DNA of 64,000 nucleotides from Symbiodinium natans (Eukaryota; Sar; Dinophyceae; Suessiales; Symbiodiniaceae): contig CAJNDS010000398.1 in assembly GCA_905221605.1 (NCBI GenBank), positions 46,001-110,000 of the forward strand. The letters are read 5' to 3'. The notes under the pieces are model-generated. The model saw only the letters and a program-made list of their open reading frames with translations, searched no databases and was not told where the DNA came from. Below, piece after piece: positions 38,819 through 50,900 of this stretch; the first letter of the stretch is position 1, and the number at the start of each line of letters is the position of its first letter. A program made the translations under genes and the position numbers.

Positions 38819-39540
38819 CCCACCCGGCCTGCTTAGGCCGTACCCACCCTTTTCTAGGGTGCCTGGACCCAGAAGATACCCGGCAGTGATGAACACCTTC
38901 ACTGGATAAACAATGGGTGGAGCCATTGGAGAATGGTCAAATTCAGCCCCTTGGGCTGAGCCTTGCTTTAGGACCACTCAAGTGGTGCCTTATATTTACA
39001 AGGGGAACCCCCAAGATCCTCCTCTTGATGAGAATACCCTAAAGCCAAGGGCAAAAGCCTTCGGTGGTGGTTTCCCTGGGGGGGTACCCCCTGGAGCCCA
39101 AAAAAGGGTGTCTGCCCCCCTAGCCCCCCCCGCCCCCCCCCCCGAACCCCCCCTGTGGCACCCTCTGGCCGGGCCCCCTCTGACCTGGGCCCGCCCTGGC
39201 CCCCCCTGCTCCTCGGTCCCTGGCCTCAGCCCCCCTCCCTGACCCTCCCTCTGGCCCCTGCCAACCCCCCCTTGGCCCCCCTGGCCCGCATGAGCTGAAG
39301 CAGGAAGAGTTTGAAGCAATGGTGGGAATTGAGGGCGACAGCCCTAAACCCTAAAAGGTAGTGGTTTGGGTGGTGGCCTGTGAAAGCTCACAGCGGGTGG
39401 GGAGAAAGAACCCAGCACCAATGAAATTGTTGGATTACATTGAAAACAGATGCCTTCGCGTGACATGCCGCCCCCCCACACCCCCTGGGTGTGTAGGGGC
39501 GCCATTTACACATGGTACTTACTGCCGCTGCGCGGCGAGA
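38819..39540. other. C/G-rich spacer
   Basis: Long open frames at 38913-39242 on both strands reflect CCCC-rich composition (39110-39290). No domain seen. Confidence 0.5.
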
Positions 39541-39680
39541 CGCCCTAAACCCTAAACCCTAAACCCTAAACCCTAAACCCTAAACCCTAAACCCTAAACC
39601 CTAAACCCTAAACCCTAAACCCTAAACCCTAAACCCTAAACCCTAAACCCTAAACCCTAAACCCTAAACCCTAAACCCTC
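39541..39680. repeat. CCCTAAA array (20 perfect units)
   Basis: One of the longest perfect heptamer runs in the window. CCCTAAG/CCCTACG variants follow at 39805-39965. Confidence 0.95.
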
Positions 39681-40032
39681 GGGGCCGAAGCTGCCTCCAA
39701 GCAGTACGGGAGCACCGGAGCCCTAGGCCCCTAGTTTCAGAGCCCCCAAATGGTCTTCTGGGCCTACAGATCGCCCGGCACCGTAGCGGCGGTTGGGGTT
39801 CAAGCCCCTAAGCCCTAAGCCCTAAACCCTAAACCCTAAGCCCTAAGCCCGAAACCCTACGCCCTAAGCCCTAAACCCTAAGCCCTAAGCCCTAAACCCT
39901 AAACCCCAAGCCCTAAGCCCGAAACCCTACGCCCTAAGCCCTAAACCCTAAGCCCTAAACCCTAAAACATGAAAAAGAGGGCTGGGTCGGGCAGCCAGTA
40001 GCTTGTTATGGTCCCGTTTGGGGCTAACATTC

Positions 40033-40138
40033 ATATGAGGTTTACGATAATAAGGGACCCTGACTATGAACCCCCAAGGAGTAGGGACCTCTTATGAAAA
40101 GGACCCCAATAAGGTACCCCCAATTTTCGTAAACCCCT
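40033..40138. mobile_element. MITE family C copy
   Basis: GAGGTTTACGATAATAAGGG at the left, CCAATTTTCGTAAACCCC at the right. Confidence 0.65.
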
Positions 40139-40207
40139 GCATAAGGGTCTGTATTCGGATGAGAACCCAAAGGCAAGATTGGGGTGGGTTTGTTCCCCGA
40201 ACCCGAC

Positions 40208-40423
40208 CCCCCCTAAACCCCTAAACCCCTAAACCCCTAAACCCCTAAACCCCTAAACCCCTAAACCCCTAAACCTATCAATTCACTTCTTCGCTAAGGA
40301 TCTCTTGCGTTCTTCTCGCATGGGACGTCCGATGACATCTTGCATAAACCCCTAAACCCCTAAACCCCTAAACCCCTAAACCCCTAAACCCCTAAACCCC
40401 TAAACCCCTAAACCCCTAAGCCT
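40208..40423. repeat. CCCCTAAA octamer arrays
   Basis: Two runs (40208-40274 and 40347-40423) of an octamer with an extra C, separated by 72 bp of unrelated sequence. Confidence 0.95.
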
Positions 40424-40904
40424 TAACCCTAAACCCGAAACTCCTTGAAGCCCGTAAATTCCGTTTTCCCAAGCCCGCCCGCGCAAGCTTCGATTTTGGC
40501 TTTCAGCGGCCTCTCCCCTGGGCAAAGCCATGATGCAAGAGACGGCCTCCGCCGCCAAGAACGCTGGTCAATTGAAGGTGTGGATATGGAGAGTGGGTAG
40601 GGTTTAGGGTTTAGGGTTTCGTTCAGGGTGTAGGGTCCAGTGTAGGGTTTAGGAGTTCATGGGGGGATATTCGGGTTTCGCTTTCAGGGGCTTCGAGGTT
40701 GAGGGTCCTTAGGGGCTTTAGGGGCTTCAGGGGCGTAAGGGGTTTAGGGTTTAGGGCTTAGGGTTAGGGTTTAGGGTGTAGGGTTTAGGGTTCAGGCACC
40801 AAGAACTTCTCAAGTGTCCAGGGGGAGCCCTCAATCTGAGACCCTAAGCCCCAAATCCTAAACCCCAACTCCTCAACCCTAAATCCAAGACCGTAAGCCC
40901 TACA

Positions 40905-41313
40905 TCCTAGACCCTAAACCCTGAACCCTAAACCCTAAACCCTAAACCCTAAACCCTAAACCCTAAACCCTAAACCCTAAACCCCAGAGCCCTACGAACT
41001 CTTCAGGGGGCTCTTGGAGGTCTTAAGCCCAGGCCTTGAACCTTTAAAAGGCCCGAGGTCTGAAGACTTCGGGGTTTCGGGTTTAGGGTTTAGGGTTTAG
41101 GGTTTAGGGTTTAGGGTTTAGGGTTTAAGTTTGAGAACGCCCAAGAAGGCCAGTAAACCCAAAGCCTTGATACAAGGGTCCTCTGATACGCTAAGCTTAA
41201 TCCTGGAACTAAACCCTAAACCCTAAACCCTAAACCCTAAACCCTAAACCCTAAACCCTAAACCCTAAACCCTAAACCCTGAACCCTGAACCCTAAACCC
41301 TAAACCCTAAACC
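40905..41313. repeat. Heptamer arrays, orientation switching
   Basis: CCCTAAA at 40909-40984, TTTAGGG at 41069-41128, CCCTAAA again at 41212-41313. Confidence 0.9.
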
Positions 41314-41330
41314 CTCACCTTCGCTGCCAG

Positions 41331-41396
41331 GTAGATGGGGTCTCCTGGAAGACCCGGCTCTCCTTCTACGTGCCCCTTGGCGGAGTAGAGAACCGC
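41331..41396 (+). CDS. Candidate exon, unknown protein
   Basis: From the acceptor TGCCAG the frame reads VDGVSWKTRLSFYVPLGG then VENR and runs up to the left end of a MITE B copy. The MITE is flanked by the 11-bp repeat AGTAGAGAACC, the left copy of which is inside this frame. Confidence 0.4.
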
Positions 41397-41566
41397 ACTT
41401 GGAGGTTCATGTGGGTTTAGGGTTTAGGGTTTAGGGTTTAGGGTAGGGTTTAGGGATGGTACTTAGTAACCAAGAAGAACTGTACTTCTGACCCACTTAT
41501 ACGCCCCTTAAGTACCCAAGTACAGTTAGAATTGAGTTACTCTGTCAGTGCCCTGAACCTCCAAGT
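41397..41566. mobile_element. MITE family B, copy 3, with 11-bp direct repeats outside
   Basis: The ends ACTTGGAGGTTC / GAACCTCCAAGT are perfect. AGTAGAGAACC occurs at 41384-41394 and 41564-41574, a likely target duplication. TTTAGGG heptamers sit inside the left arm. Confidence 0.8.
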
Positions 41567-42409
41567 AGAGAACCATAAAAACCCCAAAACCCTCGAGTGC
41601 TTTTGGGATTTAGACTTTCGGCTTTTAGGCTAGGGTTTTGGGTTTTGGGTTTAGGGTTTGGGGCTTGGGGCTTGGGGTTTGGGGTTTGGGGTTTGGGGTT
41701 TGGGGCTTGGGGTTTGGGGTGTAAGGTTTAGGGTTTTAGGGTTTAAAACCCTAAACCCTAAACCCTAAACCCTAAACCCTAAAGCCGTACTCCTAAACCC
41801 TAAACCCGAAACCCCCAACAAGCCACCCCTCAACTCTACCAGGAACGGGCGCTTGACGTCCGTGGACGATGCCGAGCCGTGCCACACCCAGCGGTAAACC
41901 TGAAGCCCCCCTAAAGCCCTAAACGCTGGACACGTGCGCTCGTTGGGGGTATTGCGTCGCGGACTTGGACTGGAAAGCCTGAACCCTAGGAAACCATGCT
42001 ATAGTTACAGGGTTCTTGAGGGAGAGGGGTTCATGGGGCGTAGGTACCTAATGAACAGGGGAGTATTGGGAAACCTTGGGTTATATACATACCCCCTGAA
42101 CCCTCCCCTTTAAGAACTCCATAATGTAGGGTCGGAATTCTGGCTGCTAGTCTTCCCTTGTGGTCCCTATGGACTTGTATTAACAGCATCGTAGCTGCTG
42201 TGTTTCTATTCCTTTTACTCCAACTAGTTCTGTCATTCTCAAGATTCTTATATTTCATATCACCCCAAATTCCCTTGTCACACTGATTATCTTTACTATC
42301 TTCTGAATGTTATCATTTTTTGTTCTTCATCTTGTTGTGATCGTATCGCATGACTATGATGATTATGACTGAGGATACATGTCTTCTTAGGGTATATAGG
42401 ACAATCTTT

Positions 42410-42745
42410 CACCCCTAAACCCTAAAGCCTAAACCCTAAACCTTAAACCCTACACCCTAAACCCTAAACTTAAACCCCAAACCCTAGACCCTAAACCCTA
42501 AACCCTAACCGTACACCCTACACCCTACACCCTACACCCTACACCCTAAACCCTAAACCCTAAACCCTAAACCCTAAACCCTGGGGTTCAGGGGTGGGGG
42601 CTTGTGGGGTCTGAGGGCTTAGAGTTCTCGAGTTTCCAAAGCCTCAGCCCCGAGGGTTCATATGGTATCGAAGGCTGCTTTTGTTGAGGTTTAGGGTTTA
42701 GGGTTTAGGGTTTAGGGTTTAGGGTTTAGGGTTTAGGGTTTAGGA
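42410..42745. repeat. CCCTAAA/CCCTACA arrays, then TTTAGGG
   Basis: Heptamers with CCCTACA variants at 42410-42585, and a TTTAGGG run at 42684-42745. Confidence 0.9.
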
Positions 42746-42843
42746 TTCAGGGTCTGCAAAGCCTGGGTACAAAGGGATGGGCGCCCCACCTCCATTGCCA
42801 CTCGTAGCCTCATACTCGGTTGGCGTGAAGGAAACTTAGTTGG

Positions 42844-42938
42844 GGGTTTACGAAAATAGGGGACCCCCAATATCAACCCCAAAAATTAGGATTCCCTTAG
42901 GACCCCAAAAAAGGTATCCCTAATATCGTAAAGCCCCA
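42844..42938. mobile_element. MITE family C copy
   Basis: GGGTTTACGAAAATAGGGGA and its partner ATCCCTAATATCGTAAAGCC. Confidence 0.75.
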
Positions 42939-43212
42939 CCTGAGTTAAGTCATCAGAACTAACCCCGCCCTGCTAGGCTCCGAACCTTAAACCCTAAATC
43001 CTAAACCCTAAACCCTAAACCTCTAAACCCCTAAACCCCAAACACCTAAACCCCCAAACCCTAAGCCTTTACACCCAAGGCACCACACCCTGCTGTGGTT
43101 CCTCCGCGATCGCCTTGGGTTGACAGGCATGTCGCTCACCAGGGCCCTCAAAGCCTAAGCAAGGGGGGTTTGGGGTTTAGGGTTTGGGGTTTATTTTTTG
43201 GGATTTAGGGTA

Positions 43213-43322
43213 CCTTAAATGGGGGCTTACGATGTTAAGGGGGTGCCATATTTGGGGTCCGCATCATAAGGGGATCCTGCTATGTGGGGTCTATGTTAGG
43301 GGTCCCCTATTCTTGTAAACCC
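43213..43322. mobile_element. MITE family C copy
   Basis: GGGGGCTTACGATGTTAAGG / CCCCTATTCTTGTAAACCC. Confidence 0.75.
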
Positions 43323-43655
43323 TTAAACTCCCAGTTGTTGACCTATAGACAACTGCCAACCCCAGAGAATCCTGCAGAGTTTCTCTGCAGTGCCCGCACC
43401 CTCAAGATAGTCCTGCATTTTGTTTTTCTTGTGGGTTTAGCGTTGAGGATTGAGGGCTTACAGGGTTTAGGGTTTAGGGTTGTTTTTGTCGTTTGTCCCT
43501 GTGGGGGTTGCCTCCTGAACTCCCGGCCTGGGCCTGCTTGATCCTGGAGTTCCTCGTCCTGATTCCCGCAGTGCCCACCGACAGAGTATGGGTTATAGGG
43601 TTTAGGGTTTAGGGTTATAGGGTATAGGGTTAGGGTTTAGGGTTTAGGGAGTATA

Positions 43656-43762
43656 TGGGGGTTTACGATGGTAGGGGTTCCTTCTTGCGTCTGTACTATA
43701 CTATAAGGGGATCCTACTATTTGGGGGTCTATATAGGGCTCCCTGATGATCGTAAGCCCCCA
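43656..43762. mobile_element. MITE family C copy
   Basis: TATGGGGGTTTACGATGGTA / TGATCGTAAGCCCCCATA, a clean terminal palindrome. Confidence 0.8.
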
Positions 43763-44055
43763 TATGCGTATGCCACAAGGTATCCGTGGCTTTATTGCTT
43801 TTCAAGTTCAGCTGCTTGTATTTGGGTGTTGCTGTTACTTTTTTTTTGGGGGAGGGGGACCTATTTTGGGGGTTCCTTCAATCAGGACCATACCACTTTG
43901 GGGTTTCAGAAGGGGAACCCCTAGTTTAGATGACACCCATGTATAGCTCCAACTAACATCACACTTGTATATCCCTAAGCCCTAAACCCTAAACCCTAAA
44001 CCCTAATCGCCCAAACCTGGGATCTGCAAGGCCGGACTAGGGTTTGCGTTGAGCG

Positions 44056-44227
44056 TTGGGATGCTCCCCCTTTTTACTAAAAGTCCGATTATGATAGTGA
44101 GTAGATTATGATAGACGGTAGTCCCTGTTATGATAGGGTACTCTATAATCCCTCTTAAGGGCTGCTAGTACTGTAATCCCTCTTAAGACTCTTAAGGGCT
44201 GTTAGTACAAGGGGGGGAGAATCTCAA
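44056..44227. mobile_element. MITE family A, copy 4
   Basis: TTGGGATGCTCCCCC / GGGGGGGAGAATCTCAA, with inner duplicated AATCCCTCTTAAG. Confidence 0.65.
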
Positions 44228-44386
44228 GCACAGTGTTTTGAGGTTCCCGGGATGAGGTACCGCAAGAAGGGAGCCCAAAAAACTTTGGGATCTGCACAGA
44301 CGTCAGTGTCTTGGCTCCACACTGCACTCTGAAAGTCGCGACTCGCGACGGTGTGTTTACCTGGCCAGCCCTGTGCATAAAAAATC

Positions 44387-44474
44387 ATGCCGTGGTTTTG
44401 CCGTGGGGAACGACCACCGGCATCAACATCCCTGGAAGAGTATGCCAACTTCTTGCGGGAGCGCAAGGACGAAG
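44387..44474 (+). CDS. Gene 2 exon 1 (start exon)
   Basis: The ATG at 44387 gives MPWFCRGERPPASTSLEEYA and ends GAAG|GTGGGT in phase 1. An AG at 44367-44368, about 20 bp before the ATG, could be a trans-splice acceptor. Confidence 0.72.
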
Positions 44475-47400
44475 GTGGGTCTTGACCAAAGTGCGGTGTA
44501 TTGTAGAGTAATTCGGGAACACGAGGTTTAGGTTAGGAGCCCTAAACCCTAAACCCTAAACCCTAAGCCCTAAACCCTAAACCCTAAACCCTAAACCCTA
44601 AACCCTAAACCCTAAACCCTAAACCCTAAACCCTAAACCCTAAACCCTAAACCCTAAACCCTGAACCCCCTGAACCTTAAACCCTAACCCCTGAAACTTT
44701 GCTGGTGGTTCTTCATGTATTGGCCGCTCCGTTGAGGATCCATGCCAGGGGTGCCCCGGTTATAGGTGGGAAGAGCATGGTGCTAGCGATGCGAAATGCT
44801 GTTCTTGCAGCATGAGAAGATCGTCGTTGGCAGGGTCTCGATTTTTTTGCAACAAACAGCAAACAACTCGAGGTGTCTGCGTTGCGGGAATCGTGTTTTC
44901 AGGGTTTCCCATCTTTAGACCGTCGTTGGCAGGCTCTCTTTTCGTTAAGAAAACAGCGAAAAAAACTCGAGGCCCTGGGTTGCGGGAATCGTGTTTTACG
45001 GGGTTTCCCATCTTTAGACGGGCTGTTCTTTTTCTTGCTAAAGCCTCAATGTTTCTGCGTTATGATATGAGAAGCGTTGCTTTAGGGCACCCAAATTCTG
45101 AGAGTATAGATGTGTCACAGGACTTGCAGTTCGGATTCACAGGTAGCATGGACGTTATCATCGTTCAGACATAGTGCACTGGCCAAAGGATGCACTGGTG
45201 CATGGAGTGTCTCAAACGTCCATCATATCTTAAAATGGGGTGAATTCGACACTTAAACCCTAAGCCACAAACCCTAAACCCCTAAACCCCTAAACCCCTA
45301 AACCCCTAAACCCCTAAACCCCTAAACCCCTAAACCCCTAAACCCCTAAACCCCTAAACCCCTAACCCCCCTAAACCCCTAACCCCCCTAAACCCCTAAA
45401 CCCCTAAACCCCTAAACCCCTAAACCCCTAAACCCCTAAACCCCTAAACCCCTAAACCCCTAAACCCTAAACCCTTAAACCCCTAACCCCCTAACCCTTA
45501 AACCCCTAAACCCCTAAACCCCTAAACCCCTAAACCCTAAACCCTAAACCCCTAAACCCCTAAACCCCTAAGCCCCAAACCCTAAACGCTGGGCAGAAAC
45601 GGGCGGGCAAAGGAGCTTGGACCTCCGAGTCAAAGGCTGTCGAATTTTGTGCCATGCGCCACGCTAAACCCTAAACCCTAAACCCTAAACCCTAAACCCC
45701 AAAGCCCAAACCCCAAACCCTAAACCCTAAACCCAAAACCCTAAGCCCTAAACCCTAAACCCTAAACCCTTGACAGGCCATGATGGGAAAGGCATTGTGG
45801 TGCAGTCCCCGTCTTTCCCAATGTACGTGGTGCCTGTCGAGATTCTGCTGAAGATGGTCGAGGTCTGTCCGCACGAAGAGCTCATGGACCGAGGCCATCG
45901 TTTCCCAGTTTAGGGTTTAGGGTTTCGGGTTTGGGGTTTAGGGTTTAGGGTTTAGGGGCCCCTGTATAGGGGTTTCCGATCTTGCGGGTACCTTATTGGG
46001 GTCCTCATTATAAGGGCTCCTACTATTTTCGGGGCCCCTGAAATTTGTAACCCGCACAAAGGGCTTGGAATAGTTTCACTGATCATTCCTGGATGGTCCC
46101 CTGTATAATTCTACGATAAGCACCCCCCTGAGTTTTTTTTGTAATGATTCGGGGGCCCCAGTAGTCGTGCAGTGCGGGCTTGGTGGCTTGTGCAGAATCC
46201 ACCATTCACAAGACATCTTGGCATCCCAGCGCCACAGAAAGTTTCGGACCCTCGACCCAAGTCCCAACAGTTTAGGGTTTAGGGTTTGGGGTGGTCAAGC
46301 GCAAAGAGGACTGCTGGTGGAATTCGACGCGAGCCTGGGGAATGCTGCGTTTGTGTCACACCAGTGGGTGGGCGCGGGCCATCCTGACCCGAACTATGAT
46401 CAGATGAGAGCGGCTTTCCTTGACACAGGCATGTGTACATGTGGGCATACTGCGGGAAAGGTGATACCCCAGCAAACGCATATGTCTTGTGTGACTAGGT
46501 TGTCCTTGCAAAAAAGGCATCGAGCCTCTAGCACAGAATATCTGTGGACCTAGGTGTTGCAGGATGCTTTGAGACACTTGTTGTACAAGGCGGAGGTCGT
46601 CTATCCAAGCATTGTCTCGGAGATCGCGCTGTCAAGCACGAAAGGTTTGCCGACAGCGGAGCTGAAGTCTGCGCCGCTTTTCATCTGGTACGACTATTTC
46701 TCGTGCCCGCAGCGGGAAGACCACAAGCCCCAGCAGATGCACGCCATACACAGCATCCCGGCGTATGTCGCCCGGTGCGCCTTCTTCTTCGGCCTCTGCC
46801 CTGTGATTTTGAACGCAAGCGAGCAGGTGTTCACGCAGTATACCTGGGCCGAAGCTTACCTAGCCAGCATCCTGTTCTTTGTTCTCCAACTCATGTCTCC
46901 AGAGCCCGAAACCCTGAACCCTGAACCCTAAACCCTAAACCCTAAACCCCTAAACCCTAAACCCTAAACCCTAAACCCCAAACCCCAAACCCTAAACCCT
47001 AAACCCTAAAACCCTAGTACAGATGAAGCTCATCCTTTCGTGCGTGTACCTTCAACAAACAAGACAGAAGACCGACAGTTCTTAACCGCCTACCACCCTA
47101 TAACCCGCAACCGATGCAGCGCACCGAACTCCGCACCCTAAACCCTAAACCCTAAACCCTAAACCCTAAACCCTAAACCCTAAACCCTAAACCCTAAACC
47201 CTAAACCCTAAACCCTAAACCCTAAACCCTAAACCCTAAACCCTAAACCCTAAACCCTAAACCCTAAACCCAAAACCCAAAACCCAAAACCCAAAACCCT
47301 AATCCAAAGAACAAAAGACAGAAAAGGAAAGGGGCTGGTGCCGCATCGAGAAGGCCTGTCGAGAGCTTTCTCTGAATCCGACCTGGATGATCATCCGGGG

Positions 47401-47842
47401 CGCTCGGGAGATTGATCCTTGGGGATACTTGGGAATAATTTTACCCTCAACCCGAAACCCTAAACCCTAAACCCTAAACCCTAAACCCTAAACCCTAAAC
47501 CCTAAACCCCGAACCCTAAACCCTAGCTCTAAACCCTAAACCCTAAACCCCAAACCCTAAACCCAGTTCTGTATAGGATCTGGTCGTCGATCCTGCCACA
47601 AGTTTAGGGGGACCACCGGGCGAAGGCCAGTTCACGCTCATGGAGGACTCGCCTGGCCGCCTTTCGGGGGTGTACGCAACTTAGGGGTGAGTTGTATAAA
47701 CAGCCCAAGAACCTTCCTTCCACGGCATAGGGGTCAATCCGATAAACCCGCGCGGGCCAAAAGCGCGCCTCTATGGCGACGCCCAAGAACCTTATAAACC
47801 CTAAACCCCAAACCCCAACCCCTAAACCCTAAACCCTAAACC

Positions 47843-47909
<67 letters not shown>

Positions 47910-50900
47910 ACCCTAAACCCCCCCTAAACCCTAAACCCCAAACGCGCCGACTCCGTGGAGGATCACCGGACGCTGGCGGGAGTTCTCCTTCGTGCGCTCG
48001 AGGAGACGCTGGTGGCGAAGCTCACGGCCCATGACGTCGCGGGCTATCGTGCGTTGCTCAATCTTCAGGCCCATGGGTTTAGGGTTCAGGGTTTAGGGTT
48101 TAGGGTTTGGGGTTTCCGAAATTAGGGGTGCCTTGCTGGGGTCCTTGTCATAAGGGAATCCTACTATGAGGGGGTCTATATCAGGGGTCCTCATCTTCGT
48201 ACCCCTAAACCCTAAACCCCTCTTTCTTATACATATATATATATATATATATATATTTAAACCCTATACACCTTCGTGGCTGAGGGTCATTTCTTCGTGG
48301 CTAAGGGTCATTTCTTCGTGGCTAAGGGTCATTTCTTCGTGGCTAAGGGTCATTTCTTCGTGGCTAAGGGCAATTTCTTCGCTAAAGGCCATTTCTTCGT
48401 CGGTAAGGGCCATTTCCTGGTCGCTAAGAGCCATTTCCTGTCATGTCCTTCGTGGCTAAGGGTCATTTTTTTGTGGCTAAGGGTCATATTTTGGTGGCTA
48501 AGGGTCCTTTCTTCGTGGCTAAGGGTCATTTCTTCGTGGCTAAGGGTCATTTCTTCGTGGCTAAGGGTCATTTCTTCGTGGCTAAGGGTCATTTCTTCGT
48601 GGCTAAGGGTCATTTCCTTCGTGGCTAAGGGTCATTTCCTTCGTGGCTAAGGGTCATTTCCCCTTCCCCCCCTTTTCCCCCCCCCCCCTTCCCCCGTCCC
48701 CCGCCCCCCCCCCTCCCCGGCCCTCCCCCCCCTCCCCCCCCTTTTTTTGGATGAAATGGTTCGTGGGTAGGATGGTCCATGACAGAGTGAGGTTGGAGGA
48801 CAGGGCTTGCTGATGAAAAATGTGAACTTTTTTATTTCTTAATGTTTTGGGATTCTCTGGGTGGGTGGATTTTTTTCGAGAGCCCAAACAGCGGCTCTAC
48901 TGGAGATTGCTCGACCCGGAGCTGCTGAACCCTAAACCCTAAACCCTAAACCCTAAACCCTAAACCCTAAACCCTAAACCCTAAACCCCCCAGGCAGTTC
49001 ACATGAGGGGGTTTCCAGCCCACAGGGAGATTGAGCTCGTTCCCGGCTATGTAGGCTCAGAGAGCAGCGAGTCCGAAGCCTCGAGCCTCTATCCCCCTTA
49101 AGAATTCCTTTTGTTTTTTGTTTCACGTAAAACCCCAAGAGGATATTAAGATTTGTTTAAAGGTCCTAAGGGGAGTATAGGAGCGTATCATTCTTATTAA
49201 GGTTCTAAGGGGAGTATAGGAGCGTGGTGCCGCGGTTCTTCCACCAAAACGGCTTCACGAGTGTCCGCGAAGTGGACAGCGTGGGCTGGTCGCCGCTGCA
49301 CTACGCTGCCATCCGCGGGGATGCAGAGCCTAGGTAGGCCCTTGGGGACCTTTTACATTTCCCTAGACCCTAAACCCTAAACCCTAAACCACAAAAAAAG
49401 TTTAAGCAACATTTTCAGAGGGTCTTCAGGGCCAGCCTAGGTGCTGATCGAAGGGCTGTTGGCACAGCGGGCGGATCCCAACGCCAAAACCAGGTGGGGA
49501 GGGTCCCAAGGAAGGATGTGTCCTGAGTTGGGTATTTCCCAAAACAGGGTTTAGGGTTTAGGGTTTAGGGTTTAGGGTTTAGGGTTTTGGGTTTAGGGTT
49601 AACCCCTTTTATGCTCCCAATGTGGGTTGTGGGTCGTGGTGCGAGCAGGGAATGGCTGAAATTTTTTACCTTTGTTTCCCCTGTTGTTTTCGTCATGTTT
49701 CTTGGGTGGAGAGTGAAGAGACTGATTTACTAAGGGAAAGGCTGGAAAGACATGAAGAAAGAAGCAACGCAAGAAAGAGAGAAGGCAAGAAATAAAGAAA
49801 TAAAGACAGACAAAAGAAAGAGATAGGGTCAATAAACACGAAAGAGTAATAAGAGTAATACATCAATAAAGAAAGGAATGCAAAAAGAAAGAGCGACATA
49901 AGTACAAGACAGAAATTCAGAAAGATAATCAACCAAATGAAGAAACGTTTCGTTCACTGAGAAGAAACGAAACAGAAACGAAAGACGTAACTAAATAAAG
50001 AACCGAGAAAAGGCATAGATATATGCAGAAAGACCGAAGTAACGACACAGCCGAGTACGAAACACAGAACGAGATGCAACAGAACGGGTAAAGACGGCGG
50101 CTACATAAAGCAGGACAGAACGAGGGAAATAAATAATCACCGAAACTGCACAATAAACAACAACACAGAAACACAGAACGATTTGAATAAATACGAAGAC
50201 ATACACAAATAAAATGGGGGGGTGGGAGAGGGGGTGTTGTGCTCCCAACCTCCCCTGCTTTTCTTGAGCCGGGTCAACTTTTGCTCAGAAACGGCTACAT
50301 ATCTCCAACACGACAACTGAATGTGAGAAAATCGCACATCCAACACATTAATTAAGGCACAGGAAATCCCAAAACAAACCGCGCGCTACCAGAATAACAC
50401 ATCAGTCTTGTGATGCAGATTCTGTTCAATACTTTCCCCTCCACTCCCCTCCGTCCCCGCCTTCCCCTCCCGGCCCTAAGCGCAGAGGAAGACGAATCGC
50501 ATCACCGGCTTTCGCCGCGGTGATTCGGCGCTGAACGTGTGCCTCTTCTACAAGCACAACGGTGCCGTGCGTCAGCCGCTGGGATGCAGTTGGGGTGGGG
50601 GTGTAGGGTTTAGGGGGTTTGGGGGGCGAGGGTTTAGGGTCTAGGGTCTGGAGTTTAGGGGGTGAGGGTTTAGGTTTAGGGTTTTGGGGTTTAGGGTTTG
50701 GGGTTTAGGGGGTGAGGGTTTAGGTTGGGTTCCCTCGGCTTGCAGTTGGTTTCCTTTCTTCGCTTCGTGGGCTTTCCCAGAGTTGGGAGCTTGCGATGGT
50801 AGTGATGGTAGTGACTCGACGACGCGTCGAGGCACATTCTTCTGGGTGCTGTTTTCAAGCCAAACCCTAAACCCCAACCCCAAACCTTAAACCCTAAACC

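Larger units (their letters stand above)
48069..48993 (+). other. Gene-2-specific 925-bp intron
   Basis: The junctions are TTCAG|GCCCATG and CCCAG|GCAGTTC, so CAGGC is duplicated. Gene 1 reads NLQAVHMRG without interruption. The intron holds a MITE C copy (48109-48206), an AT microsatellite, the 21-bp minisatellite and a heptamer array. Confidence 0.75.

Noticed and set aside
38913-39319. Pro- or Gly-rich frames of over 100 codons on both strands
   Set aside because: Pure composition effect of a C-rich stretch.
44260-44386. Extension of gene 2 upstream of the ATG at 44387
   Set aside because: A longer frame exists in another phase only; the paralogue alignment starts at MPW in both genes.
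48276-48650. 124-codon open frame of FVAKGHF repeats
   Set aside because: It is a 21-bp minisatellite read in frame; other frames and the minus strand are open as well, and it lies in an intron of gene 2.
49334-49440. Canonical GT-AG intron from the GT at 49334
   Set aside because: Joining there shifts the frame to an early stop; the GA donor at 49326 keeps the alignment with gene 1.
49599-50346. Minus-strand Cys/Leu/Phe-rich frames that resemble membrane proteins
   Set aside because: They are the complement of an A/G-rich tract inside a gene 2 intron; a gene on the + strand spans the site and no domain is seen.
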